Assembly: GCA_016712745.1 (NCBI GenBank)
Contig: JADJQN010000001.1
Span: 496,001-560,000, forward strand
Source of the DNA: Sandaracinaceae bacterium
Lineage (GTDB): Bacteria > Myxococcota_A > Polyangia > Polyangiales > JADJQN01
Direction of reading: 5' to 3'
Length of the DNA stretch: 64,000 nucleotides
The notes beneath the pieces were generated by a model. It searched no databases, was not told where the DNA came from, and saw only the letters and a program-made list of their open reading frames with translations. This document shows, in pieces, positions 1 to 11,332 of this stretch. Position 1 is the first letter of the stretch. Every line of letters begins with the position of its first letter. The translations under genes were made by a program, and so were the position numbers.

Positions 1-3000
1 AGCGCTTGCGAGCTCGACTCGCGCGTCTGCAATGTCCGAGTCGGAGAGATCAATGCTCTGTGTCGTCACACGTTCTGGAAGCGCCGCCGCCGCAGCTTGC
101 AGCGTATCGGTGAAGCCATTGTCGCTCGTAGCATCTGTGAGCAAGAGAACGCGATCGGTCCACTCGCTTGGCTCACCACTCTCGTACGCGATAATCTTGT
201 CCACCGCCGTAGCCATCTCTGCCGCGTTGCGCACGGGCAAGCGGCCAAGCGCTGCATCGGGCGCACCGTCGTGATTGAAGTCGACATACTGGCTATCGGC
301 GGGAAAGAGTCCATGAGCGGTGCGGAGCATCAGAGGCGGAACGAGATTGCCGCCAAGCCCGAGGGCATCCCGGAAGTCGAAAGTCGATGTGCCTGCGAGC
401 AGTACGTAGCGCGGAGTAACCCCCCAGCTCGAGTTCGCGTACGCAAGGAACGTCTGGATTGCGTGAGGATTCGGCGCGCCGAAGTTGAACTCGTCGTAAA
501 TGTCCTCCACATCAACCACCAACGCGGAGAAGCCGCGCGTGATGCGCGTATTGGCAAGGCGGACCGCCTCGTCGTGGAGCACTTCGGTAGTAATGATGAT
601 GTACTGCGCGGCGTTGGCGGCATCGCGTAAGCTCGACGCGTGATCCGCCCACACCCGCGAAGGGCTCTGAAGGCTCTGTGGCGTTGCCGCCGCGTAGGTC
701 GTGCCGGCGGCAGCGTCAAATCCAAAGGACGTGACGCCGGAAGTCGTGGCTACTTCGGCTCCGTCCACGATGCGCGGTTCATTCGCAACCGTGACGTCAA
801 AAATTCCAACTGCACCGTCACGGAACCCATCCACGCGCACCGTTGTTGCGCTCGGTGTCGCGAACGTGAGTTGCGAGTCATTAGCCGCGAAAGTCCGCGG
901 ATAAGTCACGTCGATGGAGTCGATGTAAACGCTGCTGTCGACAGTGCCTACCCGCTCGGCAACAAGTGCGACCGTGTTGCTGCCTTCGCGCAACAACGCC
1001 GCGTCAAAAGCGAGCGCCACGTTGGCAACGCCAGATCGAGCGAACGTCATTAGACCAGCGTCAAAGCCATTGACCTGCACGTGGATGAGATGCGGATTGT
1101 CGGTGATGCCAAAGCCGCGCACCGAAATGCGTGCGGGCTCGGCCGTCGTAGCGAGCGTTGGAAGATTTAGCTCAAACTCCTGTGTGCTGTGTGCCGCATC
1201 GAGGCTGCTCACAGTTTTCCAATACCAGTAGTCCGAATCCGGATCGGGCGATACCGACGTGCCGGGAAAGGCTTCCTCTTCGAAGTGCGCCGTGTCTTGG
1301 AATGATACCGCGGTCGGATACGCATGAGCGGCAGCGACACGTGAGTGCTCCATCGACATGCCCGCGGCACGCGCTAAGCGGTAGATAGTTTCGCGTGTGA
1401 ACACGCGCTCCTCGTGGTTTGCGAAGAAGACCAATGACCGCGCGTCTTCACCCCGAGTCCAGGCAACCGGTGCGCCCATCAACGAAAGCGCGAGGCTTCC
1501 GCTTCCAATGGCGGAGATCACGTCCGACTCAGAGAGGCCGAACGCTTGCGCTAACGCGGTCGCGTCAATGCGATGCATGCCGCGCGCCGTCACTGCCACA
1601 TGCACCGCGTCCACGCCTTCACTACTGGCTCGACGCAACGGATTGAACGGCCGGTCTGCCGTGCTCTGCAATACACCCGTGGTCGGCCACGCGCGTGCGC
1701 TTCGCTCGTAGCCAACGCGAAGCATCTCGCGTGTGAGTCCTGTGCGATCGTGACGCGCCTGCACGTAGAATGGACCGTGAAGCACCTCGCGGTGCACATA
1801 GTCGATGTCGGAAATGAGATACGCGAGCGTGCCCTCCCCGGTGCCGTGATCGACGACCGCGTAGTGACCGCCCTGTACCGAATCAAGAAGGCTCGGAATG
1901 TAGCCTTCGTGGATGCGTTCAAAGTCGCCACGTGCGTTCATGCGTTCAACGACGAAGCCCGTCGTACCAAGCTCCGACGTCGTGTCCCATTCGACGGTTG
2001 TGAGGTCACCGTGGCGGACGGCGGTCACATTCGCGACAGCGGCAAACACGGATACGTTGCGCTGCTCCGTCAGCGGACACAAAGTGCCCAGATACGTGTT
2101 GGACGCGGCTTGAGTCGTGTTGCCTGTTTGATCCAAGTACAGCGCAAGGGTGCCCGCCGTCATCGACGTTTCAGCGCCCGTAATCGCGTACGCGGGATTG
2201 GTAGTGGGTGTCGTGTCGATGCGGTAGGAGATGGCCGCGTTGCCGCCCGCCACGATCGTTCCCGGTTGCCAACGAATTGTGCCCGTCCCACCGAGCGCGG
2301 GTGCTGACGTCACGCTGCCTTGTGTCACGGTTGCGTTGCCTCGATAGACGTTGAATCCACCGGAACTTGGGACGTTGACGCGCACTTCACGCGCGTTCCC
2401 CCCATAGGTTCCGGAGATGGTGATCGACTGCGCGGTGGGGTTGTAGACTCGGACCGTCAGCTCGAGGCGTGTTGTGGTGTTCTTCGTGATTGGGTTGGTA
2501 CCGGAACGATGCCCCACGAACTGTTCCATATACGGCTCGACCGGCGCGCCAGCGGCGTCGGTTGGCAGGTAAATTCGGGCGGTGCTTGCCTCTGGTTGCG
2601 CACTGGGCGGCGTGCCCGCGGGGGTCGTGTACGAGTAACGCCCCAGGTAAATGGTGTTGAGGTTGTAGGTGTTACCGCCCGTGGCCGCGATGGTGAACGT
2701 GCTCGGCCAGATGCCATAGCCGGACGCTTCCTGCGTCGAGGTAAAGCCGGTGATGGAGTTGGTTCTCCATTGAGCATTCTTGGAGAGGTTTGCGTTCGCG
2801 AGTGAAGCTGTGAACGCGCTCGTGCGATCGGCGAATGTCCAGCTGTTCCCTGTGTTGGTATTGCGGTCTGTGTCGAAGTCGTACGCATCGAGGTCACATC
2901 CGCTATGCACCCACGGATAGAGCGAGTAGGCCGCGCTGCCCGCTGCGATGACTCCGAGCGGTACAAAAGATGGCGCGTAAATGTTCAGCTCGGTTCCGCC

Positions 3001-3567
3001 AGCCCCAGGTGTCCCATCATGCGCCCGGATTCCGAAGCCGTTGATATCGCCGCCAGTCGTTTGAGCAGACGACTGATCAACGCGCACCTCCCAGTGTCCG
3101 GCGGTGGGCGAGGCCTGCGTGAGAATGTTCGCCCACGTGTTGTCGCAGGTCCCGCCGCCGATGGTTCCGCATGACTGTGCGTTCAAACGCTCGTTGAAAA
3201 CGGTTGTGCCGGCGGGATTGATCACTCTGTAGCGCACACGCGTGTTCGAGCCCGTCACGGCGAGGTCGTGCGAGCCGCCGGCGACGAGCACGTCGGCGTC
3301 GAAGATGTCGATCTGAAGCGAGCCAAGGCCCGATGGCACTTCGACGAAGAACGAATAGTACGTATCGAGGTCGGTCGACTCGGACACGTAGTCGCCGAAA
3401 CTGTCGGCGCTTCCGGATCCGACGATGCGAAAGAGGTTCGACGATCCGCTTGAGCCCGCCGTCGCATCACCGGACCAGGCGACGACGCACGTCGCTGCCA
3501 CTACGAGAGAGACCAGGCTTGTAATCGCAACACGCCCCCACGTGATGCTTGCGGGACTTTTACTCAC
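1..3567 (-). CDS. Secreted C25 (gingipain/PorU)-like peptidase family protein, 3' end outside window
   Basis: An unbroken frame of 1189 codons starts at a GTG at 3567, with GAGGTAG about 9 nt upstream and an in-frame TGA two codons before it, and runs off the left edge. The N-terminus is a signal-peptide-like hydrophobic stretch ending near ATCVVAWSGDATA, so the protein is probably exported. The middle is beta-rich and includes a fibronectin-III-like stretch (TTVEWDTTSELGTTGFVVER). The last ~190 residues match the start of the C25 catalytic region: YIIITTEVLHDEAVRLA, VVDVEDIYDEF, RYVLLAGTSTFDFRD, NLVPP, GRLPVRNAAEM. In this family the catalytic His and Cys usually follow these motifs, so they would lie beyond position 1 and cannot be checked. 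Proteolytic activity is therefore inferred, not shown. Family assignment is from remembered motifs. Confidence 0.8.
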   Translation of the reverse strand, partial: MSKSPASITWGRVAITSLVSLVVAATCVVAWSGDATAGSSGSSNLFRIVGSGSADSFGDYVSESTDLDTYYSFFVEVPSGLGSLQIDIFDADVLVAGGSHDLAVTGSNTRVRYRVINPAGTTVFNERLNAQSCGTIGGGTCDNTWANILTQASPTAGHWEVRVDQSSAQTTGGDINGFGIRAHDGTPGAGGTELNIYAPSFVPLGVIAAGSAAYSLYPWVHSGCDLDAYDFDTDRNTNTGNSWTFADRTSAFTASLANANLSKNAQWRTNSITGFTSTQEASGYGIWPSTFTIAATGGNTYNLNTIYLGRYSYTTPAGTPPSAQPEASTARIYLPTDAAGAPVEPYMEQFVGHRSGTNPITKNTTTRLELTVRVYNPTAQSITISGTYGGNAREVRVNVPSSGGFNVYRGNATVTQGSVTSAPALGGTGTIRWQPGTIVAGGNAAISYRIDTTPTTNPAYAITGAETSMTAGTLALYLDQTGNTTQAASNTYLGTLCPLTEQRNVSVFAAVANVTAVRHGDLTTVEWDTTSELGTTGFVVERMNARGDFERIHEGYIPSLLDSVQGGHYAVVDHGTGEGTLAYLISDIDYVHREVLHGPFYVQARHDRTGLTREMLRVGYERSARAWPTTGVLQSTADRPFNPLRRASSEGVDAVHVAVTARGMHRIDATALAQAFGLSESDVISAIGSGSLALSLMGAPVAWTRGEDARSLVFFANHEERVFTRETIYRLARAAGMSMEHSRVAAAHAYPTAVSFQDTAHFEEEAFPGTSVSPDPDSDYWYWKTVSSLDAAHSTQEFELNLPTLATTAEPARISVRGFGITDNPHLIHVQVNGFDAGLMTFARSGVANVALAFDAALLREGSNTVALVAERVGTVDSSVYIDSIDVTYPRTFAANDSQLTFATPSATTVRVDGFRDGAVGIFDVTVANEPRIVDGAEVATTSGVTSFGFDAAAGTTYAAATPQSLQSPSRVWADHASSLRDAANAAQYIIITTEVLHDEAVRLANTRITRGFSALVVDVEDIYDEFNFGAPNPHAIQTFLAYANSSWGVTPRYVLLAGTSTFDFRDALGLGGNLVPPLMLRTAHGLFPADSQYVDFNHDGAPDAALGRLPVRNAAEMATAVDKIIAYESGEPSEWTDRVLLLTDATSDNGFTDTLQAAAAALPERVTTQSIDLSDSDIADARVELASA

Positions 3568-3710
3568 GAATCACTACCTCACCGGTACGCACTTTCGGTG
3601 CTCGCGGGGCCACCGACGTTCACTTGTACGGCTAGGAGAAGGCGTTGGGAAGCCGCTACGCGCGAAGACTCGTCAGGCGACGATAATCCTCTGAAATGTT
3701 TCGATGCCAC
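3568..3710. other. Intergenic region upstream of the C25-like gene
   Basis: This stretch separates the GTG start of the C25-like gene from the rpsA terminator. It should hold the promoter of the minus-strand C25-like gene. I see the Shine-Dalgarno-like GAGGTAG close to the start but no convincing -35/-10 pair and no RNA gene. Confidence 0.4.
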
Positions 3711-3749
3711 AAAAGCAAAAGGCCGCCACGCGTGAGCGCAGCAGCCTTT
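3711..3749 (-). terminator. Rho-independent terminator of rpsA
   Basis: Read on the minus strand, AAAGGCTGCTGCGC pairs with GCGTGGCGGCCTTT across a TCAC loop. This gives a 14-bp stem with only three G-T wobbles, followed by TGCTTTTG. It lies about 30 nt after the rpsA stop codon. Stem, loop and T-rich tail are all directly visible. Confidence 0.85.
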
Positions 3750-3779
3750 GGCAGTGTCGGCTTCCTAACGAGGAGCTAT

Positions 3780-5549
<1,770 letters not shown>

Positions 5550-5687
5550 CCGTTGAGTACCGTCACTCTCTTTCGAGAGGTCCTTTCTTCTCCCTCAATG
5601 CACGCACGTAGGCCATGCCGACAAAGGGGAGCGGATGGGTAGCAGCCTCCCCCGCGCGTGTCAAACCCCCAAAGGGCCAAGATGGGC

Positions 5688-6179
5688 TCAAAAACGGGGT
5701 ATTTGCTTCGAGTACGGACCGGCCCCCCGAACGCGTACGCGCGCCCGCCCGAGCAAACCGAGGACTGCGAGAGTGAGCGCCAGGCAGACGATGATTCCGA
5801 CCCAATTCTCAATAGGGGTCTGCGAGACGGGCCGCCCGTTGCACGTGTAGTTGAACGAAAACGCTGGTTTCACGACCCGACTGCCCACCGTGCAGTCTGC
5901 GCCGCCCGTATCGATCGCCAAAGCGTGCTCGTCACCGGCGCTGTCACGCACCACGATGTCATGGCCACTGCCTTTGCCATGCCCGCGAGTCGAAACAAAC
6001 GTTCCGTCCACTGACACGACGAACGCTGCACTCGCGTTGCATAGCGCGCCTGCGGGAAACGCGAGCATGGTGAACGCCAGAACGAACGGCAATGACCGCT
6101 TCGCTTTGATCAAAACAACCGCCCCAATCATGCCGAGCAGCACTGAAGAGTAGCCGATGATGTTAAGCGCTTGATCCAC
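5688..6179 (-). CDS. Small membrane protein of unknown function
   Basis: About 163 residues from a GTG at 6179 (MDQALNIIGYSSVLLG). Three hydrophobic segments are visible: IIGYSSVLLGMIGAVVLI, PFVLAFTMLAFPAGAL and WVGIIVCLALTLAVLGLLG. Between the second and third is a hydrophilic, probably extracytoplasmic region with three Cys around DTGGADCTVGS and FNYTCNG. The C-terminus is Arg-rich and presumably cytoplasmic. The frame stays open upstream to 6413, but the upstream part is low-complexity Arg/Ser and collides with the divergent peptidase gene at 6266. No good ribosome-binding site is seen, so the start is uncertain; another GTG lies at 6227. I do not recognise the family. Confidence 0.6.
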   Translation of the reverse strand: MDQALNIIGYSSVLLGMIGAVVLIKAKRSLPFVLAFTMLAFPAGALCNASAAFVVSVDGTFVSTRGHGKGSGHDIVVRDSAGDEHALAIDTGGADCTVGSRVVKPAFSFNYTCNGRPVSQTPIENWVGIIVCLALTLAVLGLLGRARVRVRGAGPYSKQIPRF

Positions 6180-6265
6180 GCAGCAGCATTGCGCAAAAAC
6201 GCACCAGCGACAATCGCACAAGTCCACGCGTCTCGCGCTACTCTTGCGCACCGCCGAGGGGGACT

Positions 6266-8544
6266 GTGAAGGACGAAGCGCGACCGATCCCGATTTTGGT
6301 GTGCACGCTGGTACTCGTCGCGGTGATCGCGGGCTTGACCTGCGCGCGCTACTTCTCGCTGCCCGTGCGCGGGGCATCGATTGCGGAAACAGAGTTTTCC
6401 GGACAGCGCGCATTCGCCGCGCTCACCCATGTGCTCGAAGGCGTGGGTGCACACCCCGTGGGCAGTCTTGCAAACGCGCGCGTGCGCGACCGTCTCGTCG
6501 CGTCGTTGCGCGCGCTCGGCTACGAGCCGCAGGTTACGCGCACTTTCGTGTGCGGCATGCACGGCGCGTGTGCATTCGTTGAGAACATACTCGCGGAGCG
6601 CGAAGGCAATGACACGCGCAACGCCGTGCTGCTCGCCGCGCACTACGATTCGGTGCCCGCCGGGCAAGGCGCGAACGACGATGGGCTCGGCGTCGCGGTT
6701 CTCCTCGAATCTGCGCGCGCTCTGCGCGCATTGCCCAAGCCCGCGCATTCAGTCTTGTTGCTGCTTACCGACGGGGAGGAGCGCGGTTTGCTCGGCGCGG
6801 AAGCGTTTGCGAGCGAGAACATAAACTTCACGCGCGTGCGCGCCTTCGTAAATACAGAGGCCCGCGGAAGCTCGGGCCCAAGCCTCCTGTTCGAAACGAG
6901 CGCTGACAATGCGTACCTGATAAACACGATTGCGCCGTCGCTCGCTCGTCCGATCACGAGCTCGTTGTTCTCCGCCATCTACGAGCGAATGCCCAACGAT
7001 ACGGATTTTACTGTGCTCAAGCGCCGTGGCGCATTGGGCGCCAACTTCGCGGCGGTCGGCAGTCTCGCGCATTATCACACGCCGCTCGATCGCTTGGACA
7101 ACGTCGACCTGGGCACGCTCCAACACCAAGGCGACGGCGCGTTCGCCGCGATAGTCGCGTTGATGAACGCCGAGAACCTAGCAGCGCCGCATCCAGGCAC
7201 GCTGGTCTGGTTCGACGTATTCGGTTTGGTCGTGTGTTCGTACCCGAGTTGGGCCGCGCTTCTCACTGCCGCCCTCGCGCTGCTTGCGCTATTGAATCAT
7301 TGCGTGCGCATGAAGCGCGCGGGCGTAGTGCCCGTGCGGGCAATCTTATGGGGGATGCTCGCGGTGCCCGCATCCCTCCTGTTCGCCGCGCTTCTCTCGT
7401 TTGGCATCGCAGTCCTCGCCGAGCGCATAGGTCTGTTGCCCGCGCCGTGGATTGCGCATTCTTCATACCTGCTTAGCTCTCTCGCGCTCTGTGCGTGCTT
7501 CGCGGTTTTGCTTTGCGCCAGTCTACTCCTGGGGCACGCGACCGCGATGGGGTTGTGGCTGGGTGGTTGGCTGGTTTGGTCGGCGCTGGCTTTGTTGCTT
7601 GCAGCGCTCGCGCCAGGCGCAAGCTTTCTTTTGCAGTTCCGAGCGTGGTTGCCGGCGTCGCTGGATTCGCGTGGAACGCGCAATTCTCGACTCGCACTCT
7701 TTGCCTTCTCATCGCAGCGCCTATTGCCGCGACGTGTCTCGTTTGGACGCCGGTGCTCATCATGTTGCCGGACGCGCTTGGTTTCACCGTGGGCGCAGTG
7801 CACGGACTAGCGTGGGCGACAGCCCTATGTTCCGCGACTTCTCTAGTGGCGGTATTCTCGCCACGCCGCGTCGCGATTGCGTGCTGCACCGTACTGGCCG
7901 CGGCCGCGCTTGCGTTTGGAACGGCCGCTCTGCAAACGCCGTTCACCGCGACGCATCCTGCGCGCGCCAACGTCGTGTTCCATCAGGAATCCACTGGCAG
8001 CACTGCGCGCTCCATGGTGGATACGAGCTGGGGGTTCCGTCCCTTCGGTCACTACCCCGAAGCAATGCGCCGGTTGATGCAGCAGCCGCGCGAGCAGCCC
8101 TCGTTTCCGTGGCTGAGGAGCCAAGCGCTCGTGCAGACCAGTCCGCGCATTGGCGCCGATGCGCCGGAGCTCACCGTGCTCACGGAAAGGCGTAGCCTGT
8201 CAGGCCGTGACCTGCACGTACGGGTGCGCTCGCTGCGCGGCGCTGCTGATCTTGCCCTCCTGCTCGCACCAGACACGGAGATGCGCATGCTGCTCGTCAA
8301 CGGTGTTTCTGCTCCAGTGCGCACGACGCCCGCTGGCTGGCAGATGATCATGCTTTTCGGCATTCCTCCCGAAGGCGCGGAAGTGTTCATGAGCGGCACC
8401 ATCGCGCCCGCGGACGGAGTCCTCCTCGATATTACGCACGACGTACCTGCGTCGCTGCTTTCGCTTGTGCGCGCGCGCCCAGCAGCCGCGGTGCCCACGC
8501 AGGAAGGCGATACCACGATACTCTCGCGCCGTATTCGCCTCTGA
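6266..8544 (+). CDS. M28-family zinc peptidase with multi-spanning C-terminal membrane domain (frameshifted)
   Basis: A GTG start at 6266 follows GAGGGGG. An N-terminal membrane anchor precedes an M28 aminopeptidase domain with the expected zinc-site motifs: AAHYDSVPAGQGANDDG (His, Asp), LTDGEERGLLG (Glu), VNTEARG, and AHYHTPLDRLDN (last His). After residue ~310 come many hydrophobic segments, an arrangement seen in ER-metallopeptidase-like M28 proteins. The reading frame breaks between about 7622 and 7650: FLLQFR in the first frame continues as SVVAGVAGFAWNAQFS one base earlier, consistent with one missing base. The second frame ends at 8544, giving a reconstructed product of about 759 residues. 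No slippery heptamer sits at the junction, so sequencing error or recent mutation is more likely than programmed shifting. Confidence 0.85.
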
Positions 8545-8546
8545 CG

Positions 8547-9587
8547 CTACGGACGAGGCGGACCACACGCGCCGAAGCTCGAGCATTGCGAGGCCTCGCA
8601 GTGACCGTCGCTCGAGGCGCCACCTGAGCAGCAGGCAAGTCCAGTTTCGCACCGAGCGTCGTCGATGGTGCCAGACCCGCAATTCCCGCCGGACCGCACG
8701 CCAACTGAACACGAGGCGTCGCGAACACATCCGCCACGCGCGGAGTCGAACACTTCGAGGCGTCCACATCGGCAGCCCATGCATCCAGCGCAAGCGCAGT
8801 CGAACGTCTCGCCGCACGCTTGCGGACAACCATCCACCCAAGCACCGCCCGTGCGGGCGCAGTACTGCTCATCGCTCGGCGATATGCAGAGGTCAATGAG
8901 CGGCGCCGTGCAGCCGAGGCTTTCGTCGAACACAAACGGAGCTCCGCAGTTGCAGGTAATCTGAGGCGGCGCGCCAGGCGCTTCGCCGCCGCATTGGTTG
9001 AGGGAGTAAGCGCCCCACCTGCCGTGAGTCGCCACACACAAATCGGCCCGGCCACAGTCTGCCGACGCGACGCAACCGACGCCTTCCTCAAAAATCTTAC
9101 CGAGACCGCAATCGCACGCCGCCGCGCCCACCTCGCAGTTCATGTCGGCCGCGTGGCCGCACACGAAGTTTCCGCAGTACGCATGTTCCGCTCTGAAGAA
9201 TCCGCCACTCGCTTCGCAGCGCACGGAGGTGCATAGGTCGTAGCGTGCGTGGCACTGGTCGAGCGTCATGAACGCATCGCAATCGCTGCCGGTGCAGGAT
9301 GTGCAGTCGGGCCACGGCGCACACTCGTCGCCGTTCCAAAAGTATTGCGTCGGCGCATCGGGTGCGCAGTCCACGTCCACGCAGGGATCCGCCTGCACAT
9401 CCATTGGCCTGCCGCACGCGGGTGCTGCGCCCGAATCCGCTCCTTGATCGAACAACAGGTTCGCATCGATCGATGAGCCCCCATCCAGTCCGGATGGTCC
9501 AAGGTCGGTTGCATTCACGCTGCCGTGAGAGTCGGCACATCCGGCGAACAGCGGCACAAGGAGCGCTGCAAATATCCATGGCTTCAT
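8547..9587 (-). CDS. Cys-rich lipoprotein of unknown function
   Basis: I place the start at the ATG at 9587 (MKPWIFAALLVPLFAGC), which gives a signal peptide and lipobox LFAGC; an upstream in-frame start at 9623 would put a hydrophilic extension before the signal. The mature protein of about 330 residues begins with a Gly/Ser/Asp linker. It then carries dozens of Cys in pairs, for example CTSCTGSDC, CDCGLGKIF, ITCNCGAPFVFDESLGC and CACAGCMGCRCG. The repeated pattern CxCG...F(D/E)...GC suggests several small disulfide-knit modules. This style of surface lipoprotein is common in Myxococcota. It converges with the M28 gene, two bases away. Function unknown. Confidence 0.75.
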   Translation of the reverse strand: MKPWIFAALLVPLFAGCADSHGSVNATDLGPSGLDGGSSIDANLLFDQGADSGAAPACGRPMDVQADPCVDVDCAPDAPTQYFWNGDECAPWPDCTSCTGSDCDAFMTLDQCHARYDLCTSVRCEASGGFFRAEHAYCGNFVCGHAADMNCEVGAAACDCGLGKIFEEGVGCVASADCGRADLCVATHGRWGAYSLNQCGGEAPGAPPQITCNCGAPFVFDESLGCTAPLIDLCISPSDEQYCARTGGAWVDGCPQACGETFDCACAGCMGCRCGRLEVFDSARGGCVRDASCSVGVRSGGNCGSGTIDDARCETGLACCSGGASSDGHCEASQCSSFGACGPPRP

Positions 9588-9703
9588 GAAGGCGCTCCGT
9601 TGCAAGCGGTGCGCCACACGCAACCCGCTAAAACACCCGCCGAATTCGCTCGTCGCGCTGTGTCATGTTGTGCCTGCTCGTTCGGCATGTTGCAACATGC
9701 TCC

Positions 9704-10264
9704 TCAGGGACCCGGAGCTTGAGGCGCGCCGGGCGGTGGCAATGCGTCGGTCGGCTGTATTGCGAAGTCACCGCCTGCTGCGCCAACGACGCGCATCTCG
9801 CCCATCGACGACGCGGCAAGCACGAAGCGGTGCGGGTTATCTGTATGGCTCACTGTCAAATCAGAAGGCGTCACGGTGATTGTCCACGACATCATCGGGT
9901 AAGTGCCCGGTGCGATCGTGCTTGAGCCGCAGCCGCGCTTGTCGTTCTCGTGCTCGAAATGCTGCTCGCTAAAATTCCCTGCGGTCCACATCACTGCGTC
10001 GACTTTCGATGTACCGACCCAGATCCATCCGTTGCTGGTGTAAGGAATACGCAAGGAGACCACATTCGGCGTCGAACGCGGACTGACCAGTAGGTCGTGG
10101 TTGTCCGGGCTTTCCCAGATGCACCAGTTGCCAAAGAGACCGGCTGGAAGCGGCGTCGCCGGTCGCGAGGCGCTCGGCGGGGGCGGCCCGTTTGCATCGT
10201 CGGCCGAGGCCCGACCCGCAAACGTCGTTGCGACGACGACCGCCAACCACAAGATTTGCTTCAT
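9704..10264 (-). CDS. Secreted protein of unknown function
   Basis: About 186 residues. The ATG at 10264 starts MKQILWLAVVVATTFAGRASA, a clean Sec signal with an A-x-A cleavage site. A Pro/Ser/Ala linker (PPPPSASRPATPLPAG) follows, then a compact domain starting LFGNWCIWESPDNHDL with two Cys (GNWC and RGCGSS). Predicted beta strands such as VVSLRIPYTSNGWIWVG and MSWTITVTPSDLTVSH suggest a small periplasmic beta domain. It is divergent from cysD, with about 160 bp between the starts. An in-frame start at 10285 would add MLKVEAL. I do not recognise the family. Confidence 0.65.
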   Translation of the reverse strand: MKQILWLAVVVATTFAGRASADDANGPPPPSASRPATPLPAGLFGNWCIWESPDNHDLLVSPRSTPNVVSLRIPYTSNGWIWVGTSKVDAVMWTAGNFSEQHFEHENDKRGCGSSTIAPGTYPMMSWTITVTPSDLTVSHTDNPHRFVLAASSMGEMRVVGAAGGDFAIQPTDALPPPGAPQAPGP

Positions 10265-10423
10265 CAAGGCCTCCACTTTCAACACGCCGACCGCTCGCAG
10301 GTTGAGGCGCTGCTCGCAAAGTCTAACGCGGCGACTACCCGGAAATCTTCCCCACTCAGCCCTTCGATTCTACGCAATTCATTGACGTGCAGCGTCGTTG
10401 CGGCATGGTTCTGCGCACCACCA

Positions 10424-11332
10424 ATGAATCAGGCTTCTTTTACGCATTTGCGCGCGCTCGAGTCCGAGTCGGTGCACATCATTCGCGAAGTTGCGGCGGA
10501 ATTCGATCGTCCAGTCCTGCTCTTTTCCGGGGGTAAGGACTCGATCGTCATGCTGCGCCTCGCCGAAAAAGCGTTTTGGCCGGCAAAACTGCCCTTCCCG
10601 CTTATGCACGTGGACACCGGCCACAACTTCCCCGAGGTGCTCGACTACCGTGATCGCCGCGTGGCTGAAATCGGCGCCCGCCTTGTTGTCGTGTCTGTTC
10701 AGGACTCCATTGATGCCGGGCGCGTTGCCGAGGAGAAAGGTCCGCGCGCCTCGCGCAACCGCCTTCAGACGACGACCTTGCTCGACGGCATAACCGAGCA
10801 CGGTTTTGATGCCGTGTTTGGTGGTGCACGGCGCGACGAAGAGAAGGCTCGCGCGAAAGAGCGCGTGTTTTCCTTCCGCGATGAGTTTGGTCAATGGGAC
10901 CCCAAGAACCAGCGGCCCGAACTGTGGAGCCTGTACAACGGCCGTCACCAAAAAGGCGAGCACATCCGAGTTTTTCCGCTCTCAAACTGGACCGAGCTCG
11001 ATATCTGGCAGTACATCGCGCAAGAGAACATCGAGATCCCTTCGATCTATTTTTCTCATCAGCGCGACGTGTTCAAGCGCGACGGCATGTGGTTGTCCAC
11101 GAGTCCCTTCATCACGCAGATGGAGAATGAGCACGCGGTACCGATGACCGTCCGTTATCGCACGGTGGGCGATATGAGCTGTACGGGCGCGGTCGAATCG
11201 GCCGCTGCGACCCTGGACGAAATCATCAGCGAGGTTGCGGCGTCGCGGATCACAGAGCGCGGAGCAACTCGCGCCGACGACCGTGCCTCCGAGACCGCGA
11301 TGGAAGACAGAAAGCGCCAGGGGTATTTCTGA
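10424..11332 (+). CDS. cysD: Sulfate adenylyltransferase subunit 2
   Basis: 302 residues. CysD, with CysN, makes adenosine 5'-phosphosulfate from ATP and sulfate, the first step of sulfate assimilation, in the cytoplasm. The PP-loop SGGKDS (VLLFSGGKDSIVMLRLA, near residue 30) binds ATP. Other family-typical stretches are HVDTGHNFPEV, FGGARRDEEKARAKERVFSFRD and the C-terminal DRKRQGYF. The ATG at 10424 gives MNQASFTHLRALESE; the frame is open further upstream but that part is low-quality sequence overlapping the divergent secreted-protein gene. The stop codon overlaps the cysN start (TGATG), indicating translational coupling. Confidence 0.97.
   Translation: MNQASFTHLRALESESVHIIREVAAEFDRPVLLFSGGKDSIVMLRLAEKAFWPAKLPFPLMHVDTGHNFPEVLDYRDRRVAEIGARLVVVSVQDSIDAGRVAEEKGPRASRNRLQTTTLLDGITEHGFDAVFGGARRDEEKARAKERVFSFRDEFGQWDPKNQRPELWSLYNGRHQKGEHIRVFPLSNWTELDIWQYIAQENIEIPSIYFSHQRDVFKRDGMWLSTSPFITQMENEHAVPMTVRYRTVGDMSCTGAVESAAATLDEIISEVAASRITERGATRADDRASETAMEDRKRQGYF

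Noticed and set aside
7600..7660. Programmed -1 frameshifting in the M28 gene
   Set aside because: No X-XXY-YYZ heptamer is at the junction and no clear downstream structure was seen; other genes in the window carry similar indels.
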